Shown: positions 23,166 to 35,449, numbered from the stretch's first letter. The stretch is 64,000 bases of DNA from Cavia porcellus (GCF_034190915.1 NW_026947544.1:2764001-2828000); one strand, 5' to 3'. Translations and numbers: made by a program. The notes: generated from the sequence alone by a model not told the origin.

Positions 23166-23269
23166 GAGCCACTCTGTAAGAAGTGCTACTCTGTAAGCAA
23201 TCTGCTGATCCAGAGAAACACAGGCTGCAATGATAGCTATTGAGGTACAATACAATTTAATTTTTGTAC

Positions 23270-23506
23270 TGTTTAGTGTTCCACTGATTTTGTAAGCCTA
23301 AACCTTGTAGTTTTTTCATGTATTGCAGGATAATAGTATACAATATAGCATCTATGAGGGATCTTATGATGTTGGTGTCATTATTAATTCTCTATCTTCT
23401 TATTTTGAAGTCCTGGATCATTTTCATTGTTTAATTGGGTTGGGTTTTATTCTGTTTTGTTTTGTTTGATTTTATTATATCTGACAGCATGGGCAGCTGT
23501 TTCAAA
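23270..23506 (+). mobile_element. L1 3'UTR fragment, left part
   Basis: This is plus-oriented 3'UTR-module sequence (acttattttgaagtcctgg, attctgttttgttttg, gcagctgtttcaaaaataac). It is interrupted by a minus-strand tail and resumes at 24463. Confidence 0.6.
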
Positions 23507-23517
23507 AATAACAAGAT

Positions 23518-23522
<5 letters not shown>
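23507..23522. repeat. Target-site duplication of the 23523-24446 insert, left copy
   Basis: aataacaagatttatt, repeated exactly at 24447-24462. Confidence 0.8.

Positions 23523-23548
<26 letters not shown>
23519..23548. repeat. (TTTA)n simple repeat
   Basis: About seven tandem TTTA units forming the patterned A-tail, in complement, of the minus-strand insertion; it overlaps the TSD. Confidence 0.85.
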
Positions 23549-23549
<1 letters not shown>

Positions 23550-24446
23550 AGAAAAGGAAACAAAAGAATACATGGAGATAAAAAAAGGGTAGAAATAACA
23601 CAAACTTACAGAAGAACAAACGGTAAGAAATTGCTGGTTGGTAAGTTACACATTGTCATCTTAGAAATAGCTGTTCATGTTATAGAATTAAAGTATTTAG
23701 AATGACATTCATAAAGTGACACTGCAAACCGTTCTGCTCTATGATCGAACAAAAGCTCAGTAATATGGTTATCAGTCCTACACATTTGTTTTACATAACA
23801 AAGATGTTAATCTTAAGATTAAACATATCAAAACAGAACAAAGCAGTTAAAAAAACAATTTAAAGAAATACAGATTTCGCAGCAAGCCCACTGGAGATCT
23901 TCATTGTCTATCTAACTGTCTCTAGTTTCTTACAAATAGTTGTCCCCATCTTCACCCACTTTATATACTTATTGCATATTATAGAACTAATCAAATCTTT
24001 GGAGGCTTTTTAGGTCCTCAAGTTCCAAATTAGGGAAGACAATAGTAACTACCATCGCATCTCTCATTCTCTTTGTGATAGCTGTCCCCATCTCTACATA
24101 TGCTGAAATTGAACTCAAGAAACCAGTCCAATGTCATTCTAATCAGCGAACAATAGTATTGCTAGATTTTCTATCATAATGTTACAAAACTAGCCTCGGG
24201 TTTCTTAGCATCTCTTCCTCAGAGTATCTGTTCATTACATCTTGCATTATATAATCTGTTCCCATAAATAATTAAAAAGAAAAAAAAACCATGTGTGTAT
24301 TTCTACATATATATCTATTCTCTCTGTATTATAGGGAATACCAAGTTATAGCAAGATAGCAAAACAATTTCCTAGAAAAACATGCAATGGATAAGACATA
24401 TAAGACCACAATATAGATGATCTTCCATAGTTACTATGTTTTCTCT
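23523..24446 (-). mobile_element. 5'-truncated L1 3'UTR insertion
   Basis: This is a 924-bp minus-strand L1 3' end whose A-tail appears as a (TTTA)n run at about 23523-23548. The conserved end block follows (aagaaattgctggttggtaa, tcatcttagaaatagc). A perfect 16-bp TSD flanks it. There is no coding sequence. Confidence 0.85.
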
Positions 24447-24462
24447 AATAACAAGATTTATT
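24447..24462. repeat. Target-site duplication of the 23523-24446 insert, right copy
   Basis: Exact second copy of aataacaagatttatt. Confidence 0.8.
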
Positions 24463-24770
24463 ATGAAAGCCATTTTAGATTTGCTATTATCTAGTCTTGA
24501 AGTCCTTTATTATGTTCAGTGTTTTGTATTTATTAGTTATATTCTGTCCTATTTTGTTTGATTTTTCCTATATCTGAAGTTATTACCAGCCTATTTTGAA
24601 GACAACAAGCATTGTAGTAACCATTATTGACTTCCTATATTCTTGCTTTGAAGCCCCATTTCACTTACACTGGTTTGCTTTGATTGGATTTATTTTATTT
24701 TATTTTGCTTGGTTTTATTTTCTTTGAAAGTTACAAAGCTAATTTAATCAGACAAACAATAAGTCATATA
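24463..24770 (+). mobile_element. L1 3'UTR fragment, right part
   Basis: This continues the host 3'UTR. Two internal modules are easy to see: the tcttgaagtcc word near 24499 recurs as ctttgaagcccc near 24647, each followed by a T-rich gttttgtttgat-like stretch. Confidence 0.6.
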
Positions 24771-25234
24771 CCTTCATCATTAGCATATAATGTAATATGT
24801 AGAAAGGTGTGATCTTCAAAGGGTTTGGATCATTCCACTTGTATGGCACTCCCAGAAGTTGTGGTTTCAATGGCTTTGCTCCTGTGCAGGCTTTCTTCTC
24901 TACTTACAACTTTCCTCAGATCACACATCATTCCACTTCGCTAGCCTCCTAGTGCATATAGAGTAGACCTTAAACTTTAAACTCCTTATCTATAGATTCA
25001 TAGACTACTCTCAATGACTATGCTTGCCCTCACAGGTCTTCTAAAATGGTGGGGTTTTCCCTAAACCCATGACTCTTACATTCTTTATGAATCTATTTCT
25101 TTCTTATTTTTTATTTTAAAGAGGGCAAAACCAAACATAAGAAAACAGAATAAAGCAGACCAGAAGAAAACAAAGTAAGTGATACAGATTTCAAAGCAGG
25201 AGATCCACAGTAGTTATCATAATGTTGTTGTGTT
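24771..25234. other. Unassigned segment with an old L1 3'UTR scrap
   Basis: About 24810-25060 is not recognisable as L1 or HAL1. About 25095-25215 resembles the old L1 3'UTR at 7130-7240 (agggcaaaaccaaacat, acagatttcaaagcag). I see no gene. Confidence 0.4.
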
Positions 25235-25764
25235 AAAAAAAAATGAGTGGAACAGCTAGGCGGGTCTGAGGCACCTACATCCACCTCCCCATATCGGCTG
25301 TGCTCAGAGAACTGTGGAGTTCTAAGAAAGCAGGCAGGTGCCCACTGTCCCCAGAGCCCAGCCTGTTTGGGACCCTCACACTTTCTGGGTGCAGTGGAAC
25401 AGCTAGGCGGGTCTGGTGCAGCTGCATCTGCATCCCTGTGTCTGGAGGACTGTGGAGTTCAAAGCAAGCAGGCGAGCATCATCAGTTCCAGAGGCCCAGC
25501 ATCCTGGAGTAAGTGCAATGCGCACTTTCCCCCGAGCCCTGTTTGCTTAGAACTCCATAGTTCTAAGCATGTGCCCACTTTCCCCAGAGCCATGCTTGTT
25601 TGGAACTGCTGAGTTCTAAGCAAGCAGGCAATGCCACAGGTTCCACAGGCCCAGCATCCTAGGGGAACTGGGTGCCAGAGTCCCAGGAGCTGCGAACATA
25701 CAAGTGGGTTTCCAACAAATCCTGAGGAAGCTTTCGAACAATTGAAACATAGAAATATAGGAAA
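25235..25764 (+). promoter_or_regulatory. L1-G 5'UTR
   Basis: G+C-rich, with two copies of gtggaacagctaggcgggtc at 25246 and 25395 (149 bp apart) and shorter repeats of agttctaagcaa-type words. This suggests a diverged, short monomeric promoter. It ends just before the ORF1 ATG at 25765. Confidence 0.6.
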
Positions 25765-26780
25765 ATGACAAAATGAAAGACCAAATTACAACCTCAAACA
25801 TCCAGCCCATCTCAAAAAACCCTAGGAGTGATATATATAGAAGAAAATCTATGCCATACACCTCAAATATTGGGCATGATAGCAACCGAAATAAACAAGC
25901 AACTCAAACTAGAAATAATCCCCAGGTAAAAAAAGAAATGATGAAAGAAATGAAAGAGATGCTGAACATATCTAAAGAAAACACAATTAAAAAATTGGAG
26001 GAACTAAACAAAAAGATAGAATCCTTAGGTGAGCAATATAAGAAACAAACAGAATAGATAAAGCAGATGTAGAGATATACAGGAAATCAAAAATTCCAGT
26101 GAAAGTTGTAAAAACCACCTCAATGAAAGTGAAGATAGAATTTCAAACCTTGAATAGATTGCAGTGAACAAGAAAGGAAAGATCTTTTAAAAATAACAAA
26201 GAATCAGGAAATAGCAATTCAACAACTGGAAGACAATGCAAAGAAGAATAACATAAGAATGATAGGGATTAATGAAAGAGAGGGAGACAACATGAAGGAT
26301 GTCAGGAGGATATTTAGAGAAGTAATAGCTGAAAATTTCCAAAGCATGAATTCAGAAACTGACATAAGGTTCAGTGAAGCATGTAGAACTCCAAATAGTC
26401 ATAAACAAAATAAAACTACACCCAGACATATAATAATCACCATCCCAGAAATCCAACACAAGAATAGATTATTAAAAGCTGTCAGAGAGAACAGACACAT
26501 CACTTATAAAAGAAAACCTATCAGATCACAGCAGACTTCTTAGGACAAACAATAAAGTCAGGAAGAGCAAGAAGTATTCTAGATCCTAAAGGAAAGTGAT
26601 TTCCAACCTAGAATGATGTGCCCTGCAAAACTATCATTCAAAACTGATGGTGAAATAAGACACTTACATGACAAAGAGCAGCTGAAGAACTTCATGATCA
26701 CCAAGCCAACGCTCCAAAAATTATTGAAAGACAGTTTAGATACACAAAGGAAAAAAACTCTAAGCAAAGCAGATAATTAA
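25765..26780 (+). pseudogene. L1-G ORF1 remnant
   Basis: It starts at ATG 25765 (MTK context). The first 94 codons or so are open in the 25773-26057 block with EMLNISKENTIKKLEELNKK. A second block (26259-26543) has GINEREGDNMKDVRRIFREV and TPRHIIITIPEI. The C-terminal part ends with ctctaagcaaagcagataattaa at the stop 26778-26780. Frameshifts and an in-frame stop lie between the blocks. It was the RNA-binding chaperone of L1-G. Confidence 0.85.
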
Positions 26781-26799
26781 ACAGGACAGAAAGATAAAA

Positions 26800-29700
26800 A
26801 TGCAACAGCAGAAAGATAACATGTTAATAATAAACCAACATATAACAGTTATAACCATTAATGTGAATGGCCTCAATGCACCAATTAAAAGAAACAGACT
26901 AGCAGAATGGATCAAGAAACAAAATCCAACCATATGCTGTTTACAGGAAAGCCATCTAACCCTGAATGATACTCACAGACTGAAAGTCAAAGGATGGAAA
27001 ACAATACTTCACACAACAGGAATCAAAAAAAAAAAAAAAAAAAAAAGCAGACAATGTTTGCAGACAATGTGACCTTTTAACCAATAATGAGACAAAGAAG
27101 GTCATTACATATTCATTAGGGGAAAAGTCCATGAGGAAGAGATAAATATCTTAAATATATATGCACCAAATTCCAGAGCATCCATTGTATAAAACAAGTA
27201 TTAACAGAAATGAAAAATCAAATTCTCAGTAACATGATTGTAACAGGAGACCTTAGCACACCATTGACACCAAGAGACAGATCAACCAGACAGAATATCA
27301 GCAAAGAAATAACAGAGCTGAATCACATCTGTGAACAAATGGACTTCATAGACATAAATAGAGTGTTTCATCTAACATCAGAATACACATTATTCTCAGC
27401 AATACATGGGTCATTCTTTAAAATAGACCATATATTAGCTCACAGAACATATTTAAATAAATGAAAAAGAGTTGAAATTATCCCTTGCATGTTACCGGAT
27501 CACAGTGCTTTGAAGTTAGAAATTAATGATAAAAGGCACTGCAAAAATCGCACAAACACATGGAAACTGAATAACACACACTTGAGTAATCAGTGGGTCA
27601 CAGAGGAAATTAAAGAAGAAATTAAACTATACCTACAAGAAAATGAAAATACAAATACAACCTATTGGAATCTGTGGGATGCAATGGAAACTGTCTTCGG
27701 AGGAAAATTTATTGCACTGAGTTCCCACATCAGGAAAACAAAACGAATACAAATAACCTGATGTTACACCTCAAACAGCTAGAAAAAAGAAGAGCAAGTC
27801 CAGCCCAAACCCAACAGAAGAGAGGCAATTATAAAAACCAGAGCAGGAATCAATGCAATAGACTAAGAAAACAATCCAAAGAAACAACAAATCAAAGATT
27901 GGTTCTTTGAAAGAATAAAAAAAATCGATAAGCCCCTATGTAAACTTATTTTAAAAAGGGAAGAAAAAGCTCAAATTCATGCAATAAGAAATGAAAAAGG
28001 TGAAATCACTACAGACTCTATGGAAATACAAAAGATCATCAACGCCTATTTCAAAAACCTTTACTCTCAAAGGTTTGATAACACAGAAGAAATAGACAGA
28101 CTCCTAGAAACATATGAAGTATCAAAGCTAGATCAAGAGGATGTGAACTGCTGAATAACCCAATCTCTATTAATGAAATTGAAAATGTAGTTAAGTCCTT
28201 ACCTACAAAGAAGAGCCCAGGCCCAGATGGATTCACTGCAGAATTCTACAAGAAATACAAAGAAAACCTAATGCCAACACTCCTCAAACCATTCAATGAA
28301 ATTGTAAGGGAAGCAACCTTCCTAAGTCATTCCTGGAAGCAAATATTACTCTAGAACCAAAACCTGAGAAAGACCCAACTAAAAAAGAGAACTAACGTCC
28401 AATCTCCCTAATGAACACAGACACAAAAATCCTCAATAAAATATTGGCAAACAGGATGCAGCAATACATCAAGAAGATTATACACCATGACCAAGTGGGA
28501 TTCATCCAAGGAATGCAGGGATGGTTCAACATATGTAAATCAATAAATGTAATCCACCATATCAATAAAGCCAAAAGTAAGAATCACATGAGCATTTCTA
28601 TAGATGCAGAAAAAGCCTTTGATAAGGTCCCACATTCATTCATGATAAGAACTCTACAGAAAATTAGAATAGATGGTCTTTACCTCAGTATAATAAAGGC
28701 CATTTATGACAAACCAATAGCCAGTATCATACTAAATGGCCAAAAATTGAAAGCCTTTACTTTAAAATCAGGCACAAGAAAAGGATGTCCTTTATCACCA
28801 CTCCTATTTAATATAGTACTGGAAGTACTAGCCAGAGCAATTAGACAAGAGAGAGAAATAAAAGGGGTAAAGATAGGAAAAGAAGAAGTTAAATTATCAT
28901 TGTTTGCAGATGACATAATACTCTACATAGAAGACCCCCTAAACTCCATTGAAAGACTCTTAGATATAATAAATAAACTCAGTAATGTAGCTGGATACAA
29001 AATCAATACTCAGAAATAAATAGCATTCCTATACACTGACAACAAAATCACAGAGAAGAAAATAAGAGAAACCACACTCTTCACACTAGCAAGCAAAAAA
29101 ATGAATTATTTAGGAATTACTCTTACAAAAGAAGTGAAAGACCTATACAGTGAAAATTATAATACATTGAAAAAATAAATTGAATGTGATCTCAGAAAAT
29201 GAAAAGACATCCCTTGCTCATGGATAGAAAGACAAACATTGTGAAAATGGCCATTCTCCCAAAGCTGTTATACAGATTCAATGAAATCCCAATAAAAATA
29301 CCATCAACATACCTTATAAATCTAGAGAAATCACTCCTAAAATTCATCTGGAACCAGAAGAGACCTAGAATAGCAAAGGCAATCCTAAACAGCAAAGGCA
29401 AGGCAGGAGGCATCACAATCCCTGGACTTGAAGTTATACTACAAAGCAACAGTAATAAAATCAACACGGTACTGTAATCAAAACAGAGCCAAAGATCAAT
29501 GAAATAGATTAGAAGATACAACCACAACTACAAACACACTCAACCACCTTATCTTTGATAAAGGAGCCAAGCAGGTTCACTGGAAGAACGATAGTCTCTT
29601 TAATAAATGGTGTTGGAAAAACTGGCTCTCCATTTGCCGAAAACTAAAGCTAGACCAATGCCTATCACCATGTACTAAATTAAAATCTAAATGGATCAAA

Positions 29701-30455
29701 GATCTGAATATTAAAACAGAAACATTAAATCTATTGGAAGACAAATTGGGTAGAAACCTTGAAGACATGGTGGTAGGTAGAAAATTCATGAACAGGACTC
29801 AAACTGCATGGGAAATATTTCCCAGAATCAATAACTGTGACCACCTCTTATTAAAAAGTTTCTGCATGTCAAAAGAAATCTCCAGCATAGTGAAAAGAAA
29901 ACCCACAAACTGGGAAAAAAAATCTTAGTGAACTCTTCCTCAGATAAGGGACTTCTGTCTAAAACATATAAAGAATTAAAAAAAAAAACTTAGACTCCCA
30001 AAATTCAAAGATCCAATGCAAAAATGGACATCTGAGATGAATATACACTTCTCAGATGAAAAAATACAAATGGCAAATAAATACATGAAAAAATGTTCAT
30101 CATGATTAGTCATTAGAGAAATGCAAGTTAAAACCACACTGAGATTCCATCTCACTCCTGAAAGAATGGCCAGGATCAAGAAAACCAACAACAAATGCTG
30201 GAGAGGCTGTGAGGCAAAAGGAACTCTCCTTCACTGTTGGTGGGAGGGTAGATTGGTACAACCATTGTGGAGGTCAGTCTGGACATTGCTCTGAAAGCTG
30301 GGATTGGAAGTCCCATTTGTTTCAGCTATTCCACTTCTAGGCATATTCCCAGAAGAACTGAAAGCATCATACCACAGTGATATATGTGCACCTATGTTTA
30401 TAGCAGCACAATTTGTAATCACCAGATCTTGAAAACAGTCCAAGTGCCCACTTGT
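26800..30455 (+). pseudogene. L1-G ORF2 remnant
   Basis: It starts at 26800 with MQQQKDNM and the endonuclease motif INVNGLN, 20 bases after ORF1. A 22-base A-run near 27026 breaks the endonuclease. The reverse-transcriptase core (28411-29019) is open, with [11 protein letters not shown] and FADDIILY, Ile replacing the usual Met. A late block (29734-29928) ends in NWEKKS because of an A8 run at 29915-29922, the same lesion as in L1-I. The Cys-rich region survives in part, and the extreme C-terminus is deleted. Confidence 0.88.
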
Positions 30456-31785
30456 TAATTGGATTGACTTTATTCTGGGCGGCTTGATATTATTGCCTGT
30501 GATGAAATGAACAGCTATTTTGAAGAAAACAAGACATCATAATAGCTAATGCTGATTTAATATCATCTTGTTTTGAAGCCCCACCAAACTGTTGCTCTTT
30601 TTTCTCCATTGGTTTTATTATGTTGTATCTTACTGGATTTTATAATATGTGATAGTATAAACAAAAATTTTTATAGGCAAAGAGATAATATAGAAACCAT
30701 TGTTCTTTTTCTGTTAGCTAAATGCCTTGTAATACTTTCATCCACTTGAATGGTTTCACACTGTCTAGATATGTTTGATGTTATAGTATTCGAAGTTATA
30801 CTCAAATATTCTAAGGAAAGTGACACTATGGTAACTACTATTGTCAGGTTATTTGGTGGTGAAGCACTAGGTTGCTGAAATTGTCATGCTTTGATCTGCA
30901 TTGTTATGTTGTTATGTCTTCTTTTAATCTCAATCTCCCCCTTATTTATTAAAAATATTTATTTCTTTTATGAATATTTTAATTAAGGGAAAAAATAAAA
31001 GATTAGCAGAGTATATTATATTCACTGTTTTCATTTCCTCTTAACTTGATTTGAAGCCCTGTATTACTGTATTACTCCCACTGTTTTGTTTTGAATGATT
31101 AGACTCTGTTCTGTTCTGTTTCATAATATCAAATTTGAGGGTCTAGGCAGCTACTTTCAAGGCAATAAGATTTACTATGATGCCCATTCTGGTGTGACTA
31201 TTATCTTCTAGTGAAGTCTTGTAATGTTTAGGTTTTATTGGTGTTGTTCTGTACTAGTTTGTTCAATTTTATTATACCTAATGATATAGGCAGTTCTTTT
31301 TAAGGAAGCAAGAGGCATTATGGTAGCCATTGTTGATAACCTTGTACTCTGTTTTATATCATGTGCTATGCCTATCCTTTGTTTTGACTGACTGCTTTGT
31401 TTTGTTATATTTGGTTTTATTCTCTTCCAAAAAAAGTAGTAAGACCTATGGGAGTAACAAAATCCAAAATGTGTAAATTTTTTTTGTAAAAAAGAGAGGA
31501 AAAAAAAGTGCTCTAAAGGATACAACTGCAAGTGTGTTTAGGTGTGTTAAGATAGATGACCATATTACTGAGTTTTTGTTGGATCATTGAACACAACTCT
31601 TTGCAGTCTCACTGTTTGAATGTCTACTTTGTATGCTTTAACCCTGTAACTTCAACAACTATTTCTAAGATGACAATATGTAATATATTAACTAGTGATT
31701 TCTTACCTTTTTTTTGTAATTCTGTATTAGTTGTACCCTTATACTGCTTTGTTTTGTTTTTTCTTTTTTTTTAATTAAAAAAAAA
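30456..31785 (+). mobile_element. L1-G 3'UTR
   Basis: About 1.3 kb, homologous to the complement of the L1-I 3'UTR, including agctattttgaagaaaac, tcactatgg-type modules and the terminal tagtgatttcttacc block. It ends in an A-run near 31775-31785. Confidence 0.82.
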
Positions 31786-31830
31786 GCTAAAACGCAAAGT
31801 TAAAAACATTGTTATTAACACAAAGAGCTT
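31786..31830. other. Short spacer between L1-G and the LTR candidate
   Basis: A/T-rich bases that could belong to the LTR if it begins at tgttattaac (31810). I see no feature in it. Confidence 0.3.
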
Positions 31831-32321
31831 TGTCATTCTGTGCTATGCTTATTACCCTAGTAACCACGTACCTGGAGCACTGACCACATAGTTACAGATT
31901 AACTGACATGTCACTATACTGTTCTGTATATGTCATCACCTTAGTAACCTGTTTGTTGTATCAACGTTTTCCCTTTGTGAGAGACAAATTATGCTGTGTC
32001 ACCCTTTGTCCACTTTGTGAGATACAAATGTTCCTAGAATTAGCAGAGCAAGGATAGAAAGGGCTAACCATGAACTGTGAAATGTCTCTGACCCCAAGCA
32101 AAAGGGAACAAAGGCCTTCCCCATTCCTGCTCTGTCACATCACTCTTCACCTTGCAGATTAATGGGCTATAAAAATATGTTAAAATTCTAACCCAGTTGC
32201 ATAGCTTTGCAAACTCCATCGGCAGTGTGCCACTGGTGCTAGTTTAAATAAAAGTTCTCTATTAAAACAGACATCTTGCCACATTTTTAGATCTTGAAGC
32301 CTTGTTTTTTTGGGTACAACA
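31831..32321 (+). mobile_element. Probable solo LTR of an endogenous retrovirus
   Basis: About 490 bases unlike L1, with promoter and polyadenylation architecture in the right order: a TATAAAAA box at 32168-32175 and AATAAA at 32247-32252. It begins with tgtcattctg and ends in gggtacaaca, compatible with TG...CA termini. Old L1 3'UTR sequence resumes directly after it. No internal retroviral genes are present. The left terminus and the short duplication expected around an LTR could not be fixed, so the call is tentative. Confidence 0.5.
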
Positions 32322-32970
32322 ATGTCTCTTGTTTTCTTATAAATAGTTGTACATATCTTCACACACATTGTATTCATACCAAACTAAACAGTGTAAAATT
32401 CATCAGAACAGAGTGATGAAGACATAACAGGCCTTCAAAACCAGACTGTAGGACAATCAATAATGACTAACATAACTTCTCAGTTCTCTTCAAAATAGCT
32501 GTGCATACCTTCACATATGATGAAGTTAAATAACTCAAAGCAGACTAAAACCACTCTAAACAAAGAATAAAAGCATTACTGGTTTTCACAGCATGATAGA
32601 AATCAGAAATAAATACCATAAGGTCTCTTTTTCTTAATGTAGCTATTCATGTATAATATAATTATTTCTCTTAAACTGATTAAGAGAAGTTCTAGGCATG
32701 TATAAACCTCTATATGTATATCTATCCTTTCTGTACTAGAGGGAAAACCAAAACAAAATGAAACAGATTGTTAAAAAACACAAAGCAAAAAAGACAAATA
32801 TATAACAATAGCAAAGAGACCCAAAACAATGATGATGTAAGCTTTCAAAACAAGGTGGTAGACGAATAACTAGGGTTGTTATTTAATGTAATAATCTTCA
32901 AGAATTCAATAGCAAAAATGTCAAGCCTTGCCTGGTTTTTAGTGACCCACTGGGCATCTGTAGACAAATG
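32322..32970 (-). mobile_element. Old L1 3'UTR
   Basis: Minus-oriented, diverged 3'UTR sequence similar to 1-205 plus 5948-6095. The phrases aatagttgtacatatcttc, ggcatgtataaacc and ctatcctttctgta are shared. It hosts the LTR on its left and the RPA1 retrocopy on its right. Confidence 0.55.
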
Positions 32971-32982
32971 GTCATTGCATTT
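32971..32982. repeat. Target-site duplication of the RPA1 retrocopy, left copy
   Basis: gtcattgcattt, repeated exactly at 35438-35449 on the far side of the retrocopy. Confidence 0.85.
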
Positions 32983-35437
32983 TTTAAAAAGGATATACTG
33001 TTTATTAAACAAAGCACAGGAAACAAGGGCTTGTCCTTTCAATGTCCCTTCCATTTTAACATACCTTTAATCAAGAAATAAAACATAAATGCGAGAAATA
33101 TGCACAGGTAAGAAAAATGTACATTCATGAAACAAAATGCAACACTAATTAAAGGGAAAACTCAAGCAATGCTTTGTAGTTGTCTGATGTCCCCAGGGGA
33201 CAGCAAGTCTATGCTTATCAGCCATCCTCAGAAGAGACAATTTTGATTAATATCAGACCCATCTGATTCAGTCTATTAAATCTATTAAACCCTGATGGAA
33301 GGATAGTCTTCAGATATGAAGATATGCCTTTGATTAATAATTCTACCCTATTGCCATTCCAAGCATTAACAACTATACAGAACTTCTAGAAAGAGAGTGC
33401 CTTTGAATTGGAGAAACACTCAGAACTGGTTCACCACTACCCCTTCCCAGAGCCTCCAGTTGTGAATATGTCACTGCTGGAGGAGCAAAGCCTGGTGACA
33501 TAATTTTTTCATTGTTTGTAGAGTTATAGTCAATTACTTGTGACATAATTCCTGCTTAGAGATAATGAAATCTCACTAAAATTGACAGAAGCCTGAAGAC
33601 ATAGGGAGGGATTGTGTCTCTGCAACCCACTGTGGACTCCCATGGCTGATACACCACTCTCTGAGTGCACCATCCTCTCTTTACCAACTGGCCCATATTG
33701 TTTGCAGAGGGGAAAACTGAGGTTCTGTATGGTGGGTGAGGTGGAACTATAAGAAATCAGCTCCATTTCAGGTCTGTTTTCAAACTTCTGCCCAATCAGT
33801 GCTACTCTCGTCACATTCCTGCATTTCTTCTGATGTTCATGATCAGCCTTCTGTCATAGTCTCTGTAGTCAACAGGCTTCACATCCATCACCATGGCCTT
33901 GATTTGAGACTCATCATTATAGGTCTCCAGTTTGACTCTGATTTTGAATGTGAAAGATCGAAAGTTGACATTCTGGAAAACTTCTTCAAAGGCCTGCTCA
34001 TTCCTCTCTTTCTGTTCCCAAAGATAAGCAGTGTTTTGTCCAAGGATAGCTTCAGCAGATTCCTGGAAACAAGTCACCCACTGATTCTCTTGAAAATCTG
34101 TGATATTTGCCGAGAAGATCATGTGGTATTTGAAATTGGGAATTTCACAGTTGCATTTTTCACAGCAGTATAATCCATTCTGCTGGTCAATCACTTTTTT
34201 ACTGCAATCCTGAGTGCTTGAAGTCAGCACAGAGAGGCTCCATCCATCAAAATCAGAAACTCTGGCTCCTTTTATGGCCATCACAGGCTGTCTAGAACTA
34301 TCAAATTTGTAAGCATCTTCTTCCCACAGAGCAGCAATCACCACTTTCCCTGACATGTTCATCAAGTAGATATTTCTCTTAGCAACTTGTCTGTTGTTAG
34401 ACTTTACTGTGATATTAGTGGCATCCTTATAGCTCTTGCAGATTCCATTATGTCTACAAGTGAGTTTGTAGACTTGTTCTCTAGATCATCAGTTCCTGTG
34501 AAGTCAAACTGAACTGTAGGTAAAATGATGACCATCTTCACAGGGAACCACAGAAGTCTCACCAGTGAAGGTCATTTCATAGTCATTTTTAACAGCTGAG
34601 AACTGTTTGTTAGCTATCTGCAAGGGTGCCTTTTGAGAAATAGTACACCTTGTCCACTTCAATGAGGGGGAAGCACTTGTCCACTTGATCACTGAAAGCA
34701 TTAGCTCTGATTTCACCACTTTCATCCACTAGTTCTAGAGAAAAAAGCTTCCCTTTCCCTTGAGAATTGCTCCGCATACGGATCTGTCTTGTTGGTAACA
34801 CGAGCACAAATAGTCTACTTGGACTGGTACAGCGTGAAGCTGACAATGGGTACCACTTTGGACTGCGTTCCCCTGGAAAGGTGCAAGAGTCCCAACCTTC
34901 CGGGTTTTCCAAATGTCTTTAAGGCACCGTAAGTCTTGGTACAGAGGAACCCACTTCTGAGCGCCTGTTCTGTTGCTGGGGCCTGCTGGTGAGTGGACTG
35001 GATGCTGCAACTGGAGAAGGAACTGCCGGTGGGTTCCCTTGTCTTTCATTATAGGACAATGGATTGCCAATCTTCACTCCGACTATGTCAGCTGATTTCA
35101 AAACTTTTAACTCCATCAAAATAACTATTCTCCTTCCATCTTTCAGAGTGTTAGCAATAAATCAGTCAATCTGGCAAATATAGTTGGTAGCCACTCGTTC
35201 TTCCTCAATAAGCGAGTTCATCTGTGTTGCTAACATGAAAGAGGACAGAGTGTTGATTCCATCACTCACAAAAAGTCGATAACAGGGTGGACTATTCCCT
35301 GTCGTAATGGGGCAGATGTTCATGACTTTGAGAATGGGTTTTATGCATGTATCACCCTGCTGCATTATAGCCGCAATGGCCCCTTCACTCAGCTGGCCGG
35401 CTATGGCTCCGCAACGCTAACTCCCGCGCTCCCGCCA
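32983..35437 (-). pseudogene. RPA1: RPA1 processed retropseudogene
   Basis: This is an intronless copy of the mRNA for the 70-kDa subunit of replication protein A, the single-strand DNA-binding complex of replication and repair. The order on the minus strand is: short G+C-rich 5'UTR; start codon mutated (ATA, complement at 35402-35404); N-terminal domain ([19 protein letters not shown]); linker ([13 protein letters not shown]); DNA-binding domains ([28 protein letters not shown] text, [16 protein letters not shown]); zinc-ribbon region ([20 protein letters not shown]); and the C-terminus ([14 protein letters not shown]) with its stop at 33811-33813. About 800 bases of 3'UTR follow, with AATAAA in complement at 33001-33006 and a decayed A-tail. 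A 12-bp TSD shows L1-mediated insertion. Frameshifts are present, including one near 34445, and about 97 codons are missing near 34209-34218. Confidence 0.95.
33001..33006 (-). terminator. Polyadenylation signal of the RPA1 retrocopy
   Basis: tttatt on the plus strand is AATAAA on the minus strand. It lies about 20 bases before the remnant A-tail at 32979-32985, the spacing expected of the parent mRNA's poly-A signal. Confidence 0.7.
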
Positions 35438-35449
35438 GTCATTGCATTT
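35438..35449. repeat. Target-site duplication of the RPA1 retrocopy, right copy
   Basis: Exact second copy of gtcattgcattt, next to the 5'UTR end of the retrocopy. Confidence 0.85.

Larger units (their letters stand above)
25235..31785 (+). mobile_element. L1-G: nearly full-length LINE-1
   Basis: This has a 5'UTR (about 25240-25764), ORF1 (25765-26780), ORF2 (26800 to about 30455) and a 3'UTR (about 30456-31785) ending in attaaaaaaaaa. A deletion near 30455 fuses late ORF2 to the 3'UTR and removes roughly the last 60 codons. The segment 27795-29915 is nearly identical, inverted, to L1-A 1190-3296. No clear TSD was found, so the outer ends are approximate. It is inactive. Confidence 0.87.

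Noticed and set aside
22863..23255. 130-codon and neighbouring minus-strand frames
   Set aside because: They are by-products of the degenerate ~124-bp tandem array; no family is recognisable.
28704..28916. Repeated 70-codon antisense frames (also at 2179-2391 and 45734-45946)
   Set aside because: They are the complement of the ORF2 reverse-transcriptase core and recur only because the core itself is conserved between L1 copies.
33736..34173. 145-codon plus-strand frame
   Set aside because: It is antisense to the RPA1 retropseudogene.
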